This document shows positions 44,008 through 53,800 of a DNA stretch of 64,000 nt, piece by piece (positions within the stretch are counted from its first letter, which is position 1; each line of letters starts with the position of its first letter). Both the position numbers and the translations under genes were made by a program. The stretch is from Promethearchaeota archaeon. Lineage in GTDB: Archaea; Asgardarchaeota; Lokiarchaeia; Sigynarchaeales; SOKP01. The notes under the pieces are model-generated. The model made no database searches, was not told the DNA's origin, and saw nothing but the letters and a program-made list of their open reading frames with translations. Location of the stretch: assembly GCA_019057775.1 (NCBI GenBank), contig JAHLWT010000185.1, forward strand, positions 1-64,000, written 5' to 3'.

Positions 44008-44502
44008 TTAGACTTCAATAACAGTCGAATTTGCGTGAAATCCTTTTCCACAGTGTATACAATAGACAACATTGTTTTCAGATAAGGTATTAAGCATAGA
44101 ATTTGAAAACTTGTTTCCACATTCACTACAAAATGTAACTTCAGGTTGTACATCTTGAAAGCTTTTCTGAATTGGTACAGTCTGTATTACAGTCTTACTG
44201 ATTTGCGGTTGATTTTGCTGTTGTGGTGTACCTGGTTTAGGTTTTCCTGAAATATTATAATATAATCCTTCGAATATCTTATAAATCAGGAGACCTATTC
44301 CTTTCAATAGATAATAAACGCCTTTTAAGATGTAGTAGACTAAATAAGCAACTCCTTTTAATACATAATACACAATGACTACCGCAAGCGCTAATAATGC
44401 AATAACACCTACCAAAATTAAGATTTGACCGTATATAGGCTGTACTACAAACCAATCAACAATTTCTTGCCAATACATACTAAACATTTGACCTTCATGC
44501 AT
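44008..44502 (-). CDS. Membrane protein with C-terminal zinc ribbon
   Basis: The 164-residue protein has one clear N-terminal membrane helix (about 22-48) followed by a long hydrophobic, tyrosine/glycine-rich amphipathic stretch of repeated YxLKG units (about 45-85). Then come a Pro/Gln-rich linker (GKPKPGTPQQQNQPQ) and a zinc ribbon with CSECG and CIHCG knuckles. Membrane anchors joined to zinc ribbons by low-complexity linkers are frequent in archaea and resemble the protein encoded at 59071. The function is unknown. Confidence 0.65.
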   Translation of the reverse strand: MHEGQMFSMYWQEIVDWFVVQPIYGQILILVGVIALLALAVVIVYYVLKGVAYLVYYILKGVYYLLKGIGLLIYKIFEGLYYNISGKPKPGTPQQQNQPQISKTVIQTVPIQKSFQDVQPEVTFCSECGNKFSNSMLNTLSENNVVYCIHCGKGFHANSTVIEV

Positions 44503-44631
44503 TTTTTATCACTCGAAAATTTTAATTTTTTCTTAATTAAAAGGAGATTTTGCTTGAATTAAAAAAATTTGGAGTCCAATTTTTATACATTAATTTAAAT
44601 CAATTTTAAAAAAAGCATGTATGAAAAATAT

Positions 44632-46044
44632 TTAATCACCTTTACCATCTAAAAGTGATTGTTTAAACTCATACATGAATTTAAATGCTTTGATAGCATG
44701 TTTTATTCGAGTCATTAATGGAATTTTGAATTCAGAATTGGATGAATGCGTGGTTTTTTTAAGAAAATCAAACGTCCATCTTGATCCGAAACAGACGCAA
44801 ACAAATGGTTTTTGGTGTTGTTTAACTAAGTTCAATACACGTTTAAAATGTTCTGTTATAGTATTCAATGCCATTTTTCCCATCATCTGAAGTGGCCATC
44901 TAGGAACTGAAAAGATGTATAAAATGCTATCAACGTTGTCATCTTCAAAAACAGCTGTAGCAGAAGGGATGAATGTTTCAAATAGAGATGGTCCTAGATC
45001 AATAGTACCTCGTATCGAGACCCAATTTGGGATTACTGCTCTTATTTTAGTGATTGTTGTCTCACTCAAATCAGCAAGTTTTAACCCCTGTTTTTCAATC
45101 TCATCACAAGCCAAAGCTCCTAAACTACCTGAACCTGTAATAATAGCAATATTTTTTCCTTCTGGTAAAGGTTGAGTGGCAAAAACTTGAGCTGTGTTAA
45201 ACATTTCGTAAAAATTATTAACTCTAAAGACTCTTGGGTTTTGGTTAAAAACTGCTTCATAAATTTTATCATCACCTGCTATAGAGCCTGTATGGCTGTT
45301 TACAGCTCTCGACCCGATATCAGTCCTCCCATTTTTAAGGATTACAACGGGTTTTTTCATGTTTCCTAGTGTATTCATTAACTCTTTTCCACGTTTCGTA
45401 CCTTCTAAATACAGAGTTATTACTTTAGTCTCACTATCTCGATTTAAATATTGTAAAAGATCGACCTCATCCACGTCCAACATATTCCCAATTGTCACTG
45501 TTTTAGAAAAACCAATGCCTTGATCGATTGCCCAATCAATGAATATATTGCCAAGTACACCCGATTGAGCTATAACTGATACTTGGCCTCTCGATGCAGT
45601 ATCAAAATCCATATCACCGGTAGTAAATTCATTATAGTAATTAGTTAAACCGATGCAATTTGGACCGATAATCCGAATTTTTGCTCTTTTTGCAAGTTCT
45701 GCAATTTCTTCTTGTAAGTTTATATATTTCTCTATCCCCGTTTCAGCGAACCCAGCAGCTTCAATGATTATACACTTAACGCCTTTCTCTATACAATCCT
45801 TTACAGCTTGGAGAACGTGTTCATTTCCAATTATTATTATTGCTAATTCTATATCATCCGGGACATCTTTAATATTCTTATACGCTTTATGGCCATGAAT
45901 TTCCTCTCTCTTAACATTTATAGGATAAGTTTTAAATTTAGAATCTAGTAAGTATTTAGTTGTGGCATATCCGAATTTGTAAGTATCTGATGCTCCAATT
46001 ATAGCGACTGATTTCGGATCGAAAAACACATCCATTTCTGACAT
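44632..46044 (-). CDS. ADP-forming acyl-CoA synthetase, alpha-type (CoA-binding) protein
   Basis: The 470-residue protein has a CoA-binding Rossmann domain (SVAIIGASDTYKFG), a second part with IRIIGPNCIGLTNY, and the phospho-histidine loop NSHTGSIAGDD near residue 250. This is the alpha-subunit order of NDP-forming acetyl/acyl-CoA synthetases, which make ATP from acyl-CoA. The ATP-grasp beta part is neither fused nor adjacent, so it must be encoded elsewhere. In archaea this enzyme is the main route from acyl-CoA to acid and ATP in fermentation. The end of the protein carries about 100 residues beyond the usual alpha core. Confidence 0.85.
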   Translation of the reverse strand: MSEMDVFFDPKSVAIIGASDTYKFGYATTKYLLDSKFKTYPINVKREEIHGHKAYKNIKDVPDDIELAIIIIGNEHVLQAVKDCIEKGVKCIIIEAAGFAETGIEKYINLQEEIAELAKRAKIRIIGPNCIGLTNYYNEFTTGDMDFDTASRGQVSVIAQSGVLGNIFIDWAIDQGIGFSKTVTIGNMLDVDEVDLLQYLNRDSETKVITLYLEGTKRGKELMNTLGNMKKPVVILKNGRTDIGSRAVNSHTGSIAGDDKIYEAVFNQNPRVFRVNNFYEMFNTAQVFATQPLPEGKNIAIITGSGSLGALACDEIEKQGLKLADLSETTITKIRAVIPNWVSIRGTIDLGPSLFETFIPSATAVFEDDNVDSILYIFSVPRWPLQMMGKMALNTITEHFKRVLNLVKQHQKPFVCVCFGSRWTFDFLKKTTHSSNSEFKIPLMTRIKHAIKAFKFMYEFKQSLLDGKGD

Positions 46045-46244
46045 ACGGTTTACCCTTAATTAAAGTAAAATTAAAATAAGAATGATATTTAAGAAAATTT
46101 TTAATTGAACTTAAAGATTCGGTAAAAAGCTATATAATTGTTAAATAAAGAAGTAAACAAAAGTGGAGAATTACCGAAGTTTAAATATTTCTTTTTGGAA
46201 ACAGTTATAGTCCCATATTTTAATTTTATGATGTGAGAATCCTA

Positions 46245-46784
46245 ATGATTGCATATGCGAAAACACATAAATTTCAAGTGGTATGCCCTATTTGTAAAAC
46301 AAGAGAAATAATTGGATTACCCGAATCAAGATTAAAGAAAACTTCTCCTTTAACGACTGTTTCAATACATAAAGGATTAATTTGTCAGCATCACTTTCAG
46401 TTTTTTTTAGATAAAAGTTTTCAAATTCGAGGATATCAGAAAGTCGATCTTGAACTGGAACAAGAAAGTTCAAGCAAATTACGGAATGGAATAAAAGTTT
46501 TTAAACAAAATGAGAGTCAACACAAACATAACTTTGAAAATATCACTCTTGAAGGAAACAAAGTAAAACATATTCCTATAAATAATAATAATGATATAAA
46601 AGATCAGACCTTAAAACAAGAAATCTCTTTAAAAGGTAAGAAACTGAGTTTTAAAGAAATTTATGAAGAATTCTGGGAGTTTATTGATGAATCTAATGAA
46701 ATTTTTCTCGAATTTATTAAAAAAGATAAAAGACGGGCGAAAAACTCAATGATCCCTGCTGTAGAAGAATTGTGTATTATTTAA
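46245..46784 (+). CDS. Zinc-ribbon family protein (CPxC...RGYxKID family, member 3)
   Basis: About 179 residues. VVCPICK stands near residue 14, ICQHHFQFFLD about 35 residues later, and RGYQKVD follows, as in the products of 9238 and 43331. The rest is a polar linker (NNNNDIKDQ) and a C-terminal helical segment. ATG 46245 is preferred over GTG 46233 because it gives a spacing before the first cysteine like that of the other two members. No function is known. A hairpin terminator candidate follows 34 bases after the stop. Confidence 0.58.
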   Translation: MIAYAKTHKFQVVCPICKTREIIGLPESRLKKTSPLTTVSIHKGLICQHHFQFFLDKSFQIRGYQKVDLELEQESSSKLRNGIKVFKQNESQHKHNFENITLEGNKVKHIPINNNNDIKDQTLKQEISLKGKKLSFKEIYEEFWEFIDESNEIFLEFIKKDKRRAKNSMIPAVEELCII

Positions 46785-46817
46785 ATGAGAAATTGAGAAA
46801 TTTAATTGATCTCCGAT

Positions 46818-46848
46818 AACTGTCTTATTGGAGAGCAGTTCTTTTTTT
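46818..46848 (+). terminator. Hairpin plus T-run after zinc-ribbon member 3
   Basis: AACTG (46818-46822) and CAGTT (46836-46840) pair, extended by TCT with AGA, leaving one bulged G. A run of seven T follows at 46842-46848. The structure is a simple intrinsic-type terminator for the gene ending at 46784. Archaeal termination mainly needs the T-run. Confidence 0.5.
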
Positions 46849-47012
46849 ATGCATTTTGGAAATACTTTTAATAGTACATAATCCATTTGTAAAAACCATA
46901 CTATTTATTTAAAAGATATAAGAAAATTTAAAATTCAGTACATAATTTACCAAGATAATAAATTCAATTATAGAAAATCAAAAATAAGAAGATTAATTAA
47001 AAGTTGGAAATA

Positions 47013-48494
47013 ATGAGCTATAAATTACCAGATTCGAAAGATCTTGAAGCGATGGTAGGTATCGTAGGTAAAGAATATGCTACAAATAATAAAGCTATTA
47101 CTGCATCCTACTTGGCAAAATCAGTAATGGGGTTGGAATCACAGATTCCAGATATTGTTGTACGTCCGAAGTACGTTGAAGAAATTCGTAAGATTTTAAT
47201 ATATTGTTCTCAAGAGAAAATTGCAGTTAGCCCTGTTTCGGGTGGTTTATCAGGAGGATTTGCATGTCCTACGATAAAACCCGGAGGGGTTATGCTCGAT
47301 TTGGGGAGAATGAATAGAATAATTGAAATTGATGAAGATAATCGTTATTGCATCGTAGAACCAGGAGTTACAAACGGTGAACTTTGGGCTTATATGGCAA
47401 AAAACCACTCTGATTGGGCACCGCCTATTCCTGATGGAGCTCCTCCAGCAGCAACCGTTATGGGGGATGCTATTGATCGTGGTTTTTCATTATACACATC
47501 TAGTGTCGGTCCACAGGGAGATAACTTCATGTGTGGAGAAGTAGTATTCCCTAATGGTGATGTCGTACGTACAGGTTCTTGGGCTCTTCCTTTCGCAAAG
47601 CCATTCTACAAATACGGTCTGGGCCCTGATATGTGGTCGTTTTTAATGGGGTCTCAAGGTTCTTTTGGAGTGATTACTAAAGTTGCTGTGAAAATTTATC
47701 CACATCCGAAACACAAAACTGTTGTAGTGTGGGGCATGTCAAACCCTTACGATATGCAAGATTTAACTTTGGAAATTGCAAAACAAGAATTTGGAATTGC
47801 ACACAATACTGTAATGGTCCAAGGAGGGAACTATCATCTTGTTATGGCACGCTGGCCAAAAGATAAAATCCCGCATGATTATGAATTCTATAAAAACATA
47901 GGAATCTCGCAGTGGTGGATGAACTGGGAGTGCTGGGCACAAACAGCTGAAGAGTTGGATTATGTAGTTAATAGAATTAATAGTATGGCTGAAGATTTCA
48001 AAAGTAGAGCAAAAGATCCTAAAGCAATCATAAAACAAGAGCTGCATCCGAAACAAATTGCAAGCCGAATGAAGAAACCGAACAAAATTGCGATTCCGTA
48101 TAGTTTCTGGGAGGCAGGTTTTCTATTCATTACTTGGTACACGCCATGGAATGAGTCAGCGAGATTCGTTGAAATGTATACTAAAGCAATGGAAAAGTAT
48201 GGTTTTCCACCTGTGATATGGATAGCTTCAATAGAAAGGTGTCGACAAGCAATTTGCATGCCAATAATTTGTTTTGATTCTACTCAACCCAAAGAACTCG
48301 AAAAGGTTCAAGAATTAAATCGAGAAACTACTGAATATGCCTTAAAACAAGGATGGCTTAATTATCGTCCAGATCCTTACATCCATGTCCAGGCATATTA
48401 TCAAGCTGGAATGTATTGGAAATATTTACGAGCATTTAAGAAACTCGTAGATCCGAATTTTATAATGCATCCTGGGCGTTTAGCATTGCCCTGA
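47013..48494 (+). CDS. GlcD-like FAD-linked oxidase, pair 2
   Basis: The protein of about 493 residues has a PCMH FAD domain: VRPKYVEEIRKIL, VSPVSGGLSGGF, IVEPGVTNGELWAYM, SSVGPQGDNFMCGEVVFPNG and GLGPDMWSFLMGSQGSFGVIT. The C-terminal end (DPNFIMHPGRLALP) is typical for GlcD/vanillyl-oxidase-like enzymes. It differs strongly from the pair-1 paralogue at 35850, lacking the SVGGGISHHS loop, so the substrate is probably different. ATG 47013 is preferred over TTG 47004. The Fe-S subunit gene follows after 7 bases. Confidence 0.88.
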   Translation: MSYKLPDSKDLEAMVGIVGKEYATNNKAITASYLAKSVMGLESQIPDIVVRPKYVEEIRKILIYCSQEKIAVSPVSGGLSGGFACPTIKPGGVMLDLGRMNRIIEIDEDNRYCIVEPGVTNGELWAYMAKNHSDWAPPIPDGAPPAATVMGDAIDRGFSLYTSSVGPQGDNFMCGEVVFPNGDVVRTGSWALPFAKPFYKYGLGPDMWSFLMGSQGSFGVITKVAVKIYPHPKHKTVVVWGMSNPYDMQDLTLEIAKQEFGIAHNTVMVQGGNYHLVMARWPKDKIPHDYEFYKNIGISQWWMNWECWAQTAEELDYVVNRINSMAEDFKSRAKDPKAIIKQELHPKQIASRMKKPNKIAIPYSFWEAGFLFITWYTPWNESARFVEMYTKAMEKYGFPPVIWIASIERCRQAICMPIICFDSTQPKELEKVQELNRETTEYALKQGWLNYRPDPYIHVQAYYQAGMYWKYLRAFKKLVDPNFIMHPGRLALP

Positions 48495-48501
48495 GGAAAA
48501 A

Positions 48502-49890
48502 ATGAATAAAGAGGTTAAAAAAAAAATGTCAAAAACTGGAATGGGTAGGCTCGAAGAGCTTAAAAAGGAAATTTATAAATGTATTCACTGTAAAGCTTGT
48601 CGATTTGCTTACAGTGGCGAACCGGATAGAGAAGGAATAGGAGAACATGTTGGAAAACAAGGTACAGTACTTTTTGAAGGGATGATTGATGCTTGTCCTG
48701 CGGGAATTGAGTATGGATGGGAAGCTTTCTGGAATGCTGGCAAGATGTGGATTGCCCGTGCTATTTTAGACGGAGATCTGGAGTTTACGGAAGAAGTTAG
48801 AGATGCCATTATGCCATGTATCACCTGTGGTCAATGTTCAGCCCAATGTGAAAATAAAATTCCTACAGTGGATATTATCGAATCATTACGGGCGGCATGT
48901 GTAGAAGCAGGAGTACCCATGATTGAAAAACATGAATTAGTTAATCGATTAGTTAAGGAATTAAACAATCCATATGGTGGTAAAGCAGATGAACGCTTTA
49001 AATGGGCTAAGGATGCGGGTTTAGAAAAATATATCAACAATAAAGACGCTAAAATTGGATACTATGTAGGATGTACGGCTAGCTATCGTCAAATAGAGGT
49101 CGCTGTTGCTACAGCTAGAATTTTTGAGAAATTAGGGGTAAATTTCACACTGATTGAAGATGAAGTATGTTGCGGTAGTCCTTTCTTTAGGATAGGAGCT
49201 GTTGACACTGCTCAAGAACTAATGAATAAAAATCTCGAAGTTTTTAAGCATTTAGAAACAGTTTATTTCTCATGTGCCGGATGTTATAGAACTATTACAA
49301 TTGATTATCCAAAATGGATGCCTGAAGGAGAAAAACTTCCATTTAAAACACAACATGCATTTGAATTAGTCTCTCAGTTAATTCAAGAAGAAAAAATAAA
49401 ATTCAAGCCTAATAAAGAACTGAAGGGAAAAGTTGTTACTTACCATGATCCGTGTCATACAGGTAGGCATTTCGCAATAGATATGGAACAGGAGATGATT
49501 AAAGAATCCAAGAACCTCATGATGGATATGAGAAAGATTAAAAAACGAATCAATGACTGGTTTGAGATACCAAGAGTTATTTTAAGAAAACTCGAAGAAG
49601 ATGTTGGAATCAAGTTTACAGAGATGTATCGCATAAAGCAAGATTCCATGTGTTGTGGGGCTGGTGGAGGGGTAAGAGCAGGATATCCCGAATTCTCATT
49701 ACGAACTGCTAGTCTGCGATGTGACGAAGCGAATGCAGTAGGTGCAGATATCTTAACAACAGAATGTCCATTTTGTTGGAGAAACCTTTCTGATGCCAAT
49801 GAGCAATACGAACATGGCATGCAGGTTATGGGAGTTCTTGAAATGATTGATAAATACGATCTTTTAGATACTTCAAATTTAAATAAGTAA
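48502..49890 (+). CDS. HdrD/GlcF-type Fe-S protein with two CCG domains, pair 2
   Basis: The 462-residue protein has CIHCKAC near residue 27 with a distant DACPAG, then CITCGQCSAQC, followed by two CCG domains: YYVGCTAS, VCCGSP and CAGC, then DPCHTGRH, MCCGAGGG and ECPFC. It takes electrons from the FAD subunit encoded 7 bases upstream. GAGG overlaps the upstream TGA stop and serves as its Shine-Dalgarno, which indicates translational coupling. An insertion of about 40 residues (DMRKIKKRINDWFE region) sits before the last CCG motif compared with pair 1. Confidence 0.88.
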   Translation: MNKEVKKKMSKTGMGRLEELKKEIYKCIHCKACRFAYSGEPDREGIGEHVGKQGTVLFEGMIDACPAGIEYGWEAFWNAGKMWIARAILDGDLEFTEEVRDAIMPCITCGQCSAQCENKIPTVDIIESLRAACVEAGVPMIEKHELVNRLVKELNNPYGGKADERFKWAKDAGLEKYINNKDAKIGYYVGCTASYRQIEVAVATARIFEKLGVNFTLIEDEVCCGSPFFRIGAVDTAQELMNKNLEVFKHLETVYFSCAGCYRTITIDYPKWMPEGEKLPFKTQHAFELVSQLIQEEKIKFKPNKELKGKVVTYHDPCHTGRHFAIDMEQEMIKESKNLMMDMRKIKKRINDWFEIPRVILRKLEEDVGIKFTEMYRIKQDSMCCGAGGGVRAGYPEFSLRTASLRCDEANAVGADILTTECPFCWRNLSDANEQYEHGMQVMGVLEMIDKYDLLDTSNLNK

Positions 49891-50085
49891 TAAATTGAGC
49901 TTTCAAACTCATTATTTTTTTTATTTCTATCTTTTGTTATTTGCTGGCAATAAAAATTTTATATTCAAATAATGTAATGTTAATTCTGGTTTGTTCGGGT
50001 TTTCCAAGCAGATAATATTTAATTCACTTAAAATTTAAATGAGACTTAAAATTAATTCTAACTTAGTCGACTTACAAAAGAGATA

Positions 50086-50736
50086 ATGGGAATAGTGTTA
50101 AGTAAAAAATCAAAAGTTTTTAAAACAGTGATCTTTCTAATCGTATTATTTTCCATCTCTTTCTCTCAAAGTTCAAATATAATTGTTAATTTTAGAGATT
50201 CAGCTGAACAGAGAGGGGGTAATGGAGATGCAGAAACAGATGCGACTCATAAAGAGTTATCATCTCAAGTTCCTATTAATGATACAACTCCCCCAACCAT
50301 AACATTTATCCAACCTAACCCTACAAATGCATTAATAGTCAGTAAAACTTATGAGATACTTGTAAGTATAGCAGATGATAACCCTCCTTTACAGGGTGAT
50401 GTGATAATTCAAGTATCCAATCAATCTACATCATTATTTAATGCGTCTATGATATTAACAGGGATTTCTATGTGGAGTTTTAATTGGAATAATTTAACTT
50501 CTTATCCCAATCAAGAAAATTATACTCTTAAAGTGTGGGCAAAAGATTCTTCTCCGAATGGAAATTCTGAGTGGTCTGAGGAATATGTCATATTTGTTAG
50601 TACTCAAAATTCTCCTGGAATTTTACAGGTCGTTATATCCATCATCTTTATCTCATTCATAATTGCTGGTGTTATGGTGTATACAAACAAAAAAGCCTTG
50701 TATAAATCAGAAAAGAAGAAAAGAAAAAGAACTTAA
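50086..50736 (+). CDS. Exported Ig-like, single-pass membrane protein
   Basis: The 216-residue protein has an N-terminal signal sequence (KTVIFLIVLFSISFSQSS), then a polar region and a beta-sandwich starting NDTTPPTITFIQPNPTNAL, typical of bacterial and archaeal Ig-like modules. A C-terminal membrane helix (about residues 178-200) and a strongly basic cytoplasmic tail (KSEKKKRKRT) follow. Several N-x-S/T sites lie in the outer domain. The layout is that of a small type I surface protein. It lies 139 bases upstream of the giant coiled-coil gene on the same strand, and a common surface or envelope role is possible. Confidence 0.7.
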   Translation: MGIVLSKKSKVFKTVIFLIVLFSISFSQSSNIIVNFRDSAEQRGGNGDAETDATHKELSSQVPINDTTPPTITFIQPNPTNALIVSKTYEILVSIADDNPPLQGDVIIQVSNQSTSLFNASMILTGISMWSFNWNNLTSYPNQENYTLKVWAKDSSPNGNSEWSEEYVIFVSTQNSPGILQVVISIIFISFIIAGVMVYTNKKALYKSEKKKRKRT

Positions 50737-50875
50737 GGAGTTTTTAAGGATTAGGATTATTAAAACACTTCTTTTCAAATCTTCTAACATATTTTAACAT
50801 TTTAATTTAGATTTCAATAGAAATAAATGTTTAGATTTTCATTAATAACAAAAAAGAATACTATCATTATGGAGA

Positions 50876-53800
50876 TTGTGTCAGTTGCTTAATGTGGAAG
50901 AGAAATCTGCTTATCCATATATAACGAAATTTAAAAAAGAACCATTTAGATCCTTTGTTAATATTAAAAGGGGAGATATTTGGGGTTTTTATTACAGTGG
51001 AAATCGTGAACTAGGTAAGTTTTACAAATATTTTAATCAAAATTTATTAAAAGAACCTAACGTATCTATAGAAAATGTATTTTGGTTTCTTTTTTTAAGA
51101 AAATTCCTTAAAGAAGATAAGAAAGCGAATAAAGAAGAGTTAATAAAGTTTATTAAAAGCTGTGAATTCCGTCAAAATAATCAAATTGGTTTCAAGCTAT
51201 CTCCATATACCCAACGAATACCTGATATCTATTCAACATATCTTGCACTCTCAAGTTTAAAAAATTTGGGACTACTAAAAAATTATTTATTATCTGAAGG
51301 TCAAAATCAGATTAAAGGTGAAATAAGAGAGTTTATTCTCTTACACAAGAAAGGAAATGTTTTTTTGCATTGTCTTGACAAAGATTGTGATATATGTAAA
51401 AATATCTCCCCGGCAAGAACAGCCTACTATGTTATTGAGATATTTACACTTTTAGGGATAGATATAAGAGCCAATAAAAAATTCCGTTCATATATCGGTG
51501 ATAGAAAAAGAGGTCCTTCATTAGTTTTTAGATATCTCTGCTTAAAATTTCTTGATTTAGACTTGGAAGTTAAAGATAAAGAAATTCAATATTTTCACCA
51601 ATTTCAAAAAGAAAGTGGTGGTTTTAATTTTGATCATGATGATAATATTAATACTACTTTTTGGGTTTCTTATATTCTTGAGCTTTATTCTTGGTTATTA
51701 AATTATAATCCTGCAGGGATATATAGATTTATAAATCATAAATTAAATGATATATTAAGTAATAAAGGTAATTGGAACTCTTTAAGATTAAACGAAGTTT
51801 CAAAATTGGTAATTATTTTTTCATTTATATGGAAAAAATTCATTAATGAAATTGAAAATGTACTATTCAAGCAGTTAGAAAAGGAAAAATTTATTGACCT
51901 TAATCAAATAAAAACTACTTTTGGTCTTTCAAATAGTATTGAAGAAGTAATTTCATACATTAATCTCAACTACAATTTTAATCTAAAAGTATTGAATAGT
52001 GAAATTGAATTTAATAATTATCTTCGAAATTTGAGTCAAGGAAAAAGATATTTCTTTCAAACCTTTTATAGCCAAATCAATCAAAATAGTGTTGTTTCAC
52101 TAACGGAAATTTTAAAGAAATATAGAGCAATGAATCAAGAGCCACTAAAATTAAAAGAAGAAGTCTTTCCATTAATAAGAGATATGGTAGGGAGAAATTT
52201 CTTTAAGGGCAGTATTAGGGCTAAAAAAGGGTTTTTAACTAAAGCAAAGTATTATTTCTACGTAGATAATCTTTTAAAAAGAATCATCGTCTCTGATACG
52301 GAAATTAACTCTGAGATATTATATGAAGAAAAGGAGAAATTGGATGATATAAAGAATGATATTTATAATATGACATTAAAATTAAAAAATGTTGCTGTTC
52401 AGATAAGAGAAGAAATAGATAGTTATCTTTTAATAAATGAAATTGATTATGCGAAAGAAAGGTTAAAATTTATCTTAAGAGATTCTCTAATGGAAGCGGA
52501 TTTCTTAAATGAGAACATTGAAAACTCATTTAATGAAGATTTATATTATTTAAATATTCAAGCAATATTGGGCTCAGAAATCTCTCAATGGAAAAAACAA
52601 TATTCTGTTTTACAGAAAAGATTGAGTGATGTGGATTTATATTTAAGGGGTAAAATTCGGCAGAAGGAAGAATTAAGAAATTTAAAACATTTGTTAGAAA
52701 ATTTAAATGAAAGAATCATTATAATTGAAGAGGATTTAGAGAAGAAGTTAGACATATTTAGACGAATTTTCAGTGAAACCTTAGAAAAGGGATATAATAT
52801 CGAAAAATTTAATAATATAATCCAAGATCTAGATACAATATCTCATAACGTTAACAAATATGACAATGTAATTTATAAAATTTCACAACAAATTACAGCT
52901 CAAGAGAAAAAAATCGTTAAAAAGCATAAAAAAATTATCGATAAATGGATAAGCATAAAAGATGCTTTTGATACTGAGTTTAACTATTATACTGACGGTT
53001 TTCAATTTTTTAATAGTAAATTAAATGAAATTAAACAAATAGAGGAAAGGATCAAAAGAGAGATTACTGAAATCGAAGAAAAAGCGAAAGATAAAATCAA
53101 TGAAAATCAGTTTCAAGAAGCTTTTTCAATTATAAAAAAGCAATCAGATCTCCTATTAAACTCAATTATCAAAAAAATTAAAGAACTCTATTCTATCATA
53201 AAAGTAGAAATCAAAAATAAACAAAAACTTTATCTACTTTATCGACACTTACGAGATAGTTTAGAAGCCTTAGAATCTAATATTATTGATTTGATAGCAG
53301 AACAAGTTCAGACTTTAAAAAATAAAGTAATTGAAGAACAAAATAGAACGAAAATTGAAGATTTTGACGCTTTCGTATCTCATGAGATTCTGACTTTGAG
53401 AAATGAGTTATCTTCAATAAAAAATGAGCTAGGTCAATTAGAAAATTTAAAAGTGAAAAATGTGGATATTGCGTTTGATAACCTTCGCTCTTTATTTAAT
53501 AAATCAGATAAACTATACTCGAAAAAATTAGAGGATTGTTCAAGAGAGATTGAAAATTTTAGAGACAAATCGAAATTAAAAATTATTCAGTGGGAAAAAT
53601 TCAGTGATTTTTTCACTAATGAATTAGAAACTATAAAAAATGAATACATCAATGATATTATTTCAAATAGATTAAGTGTAATGGCTTTTACAAAGAAAAC
53701 AAATACTATTAAATTAATTGATTTGAGAGACGAATTAAACATCTCGTGTAAAATACTTATTAAAAAAGTTAAAGATATGATAGAGATTTCAAAGATTAAC

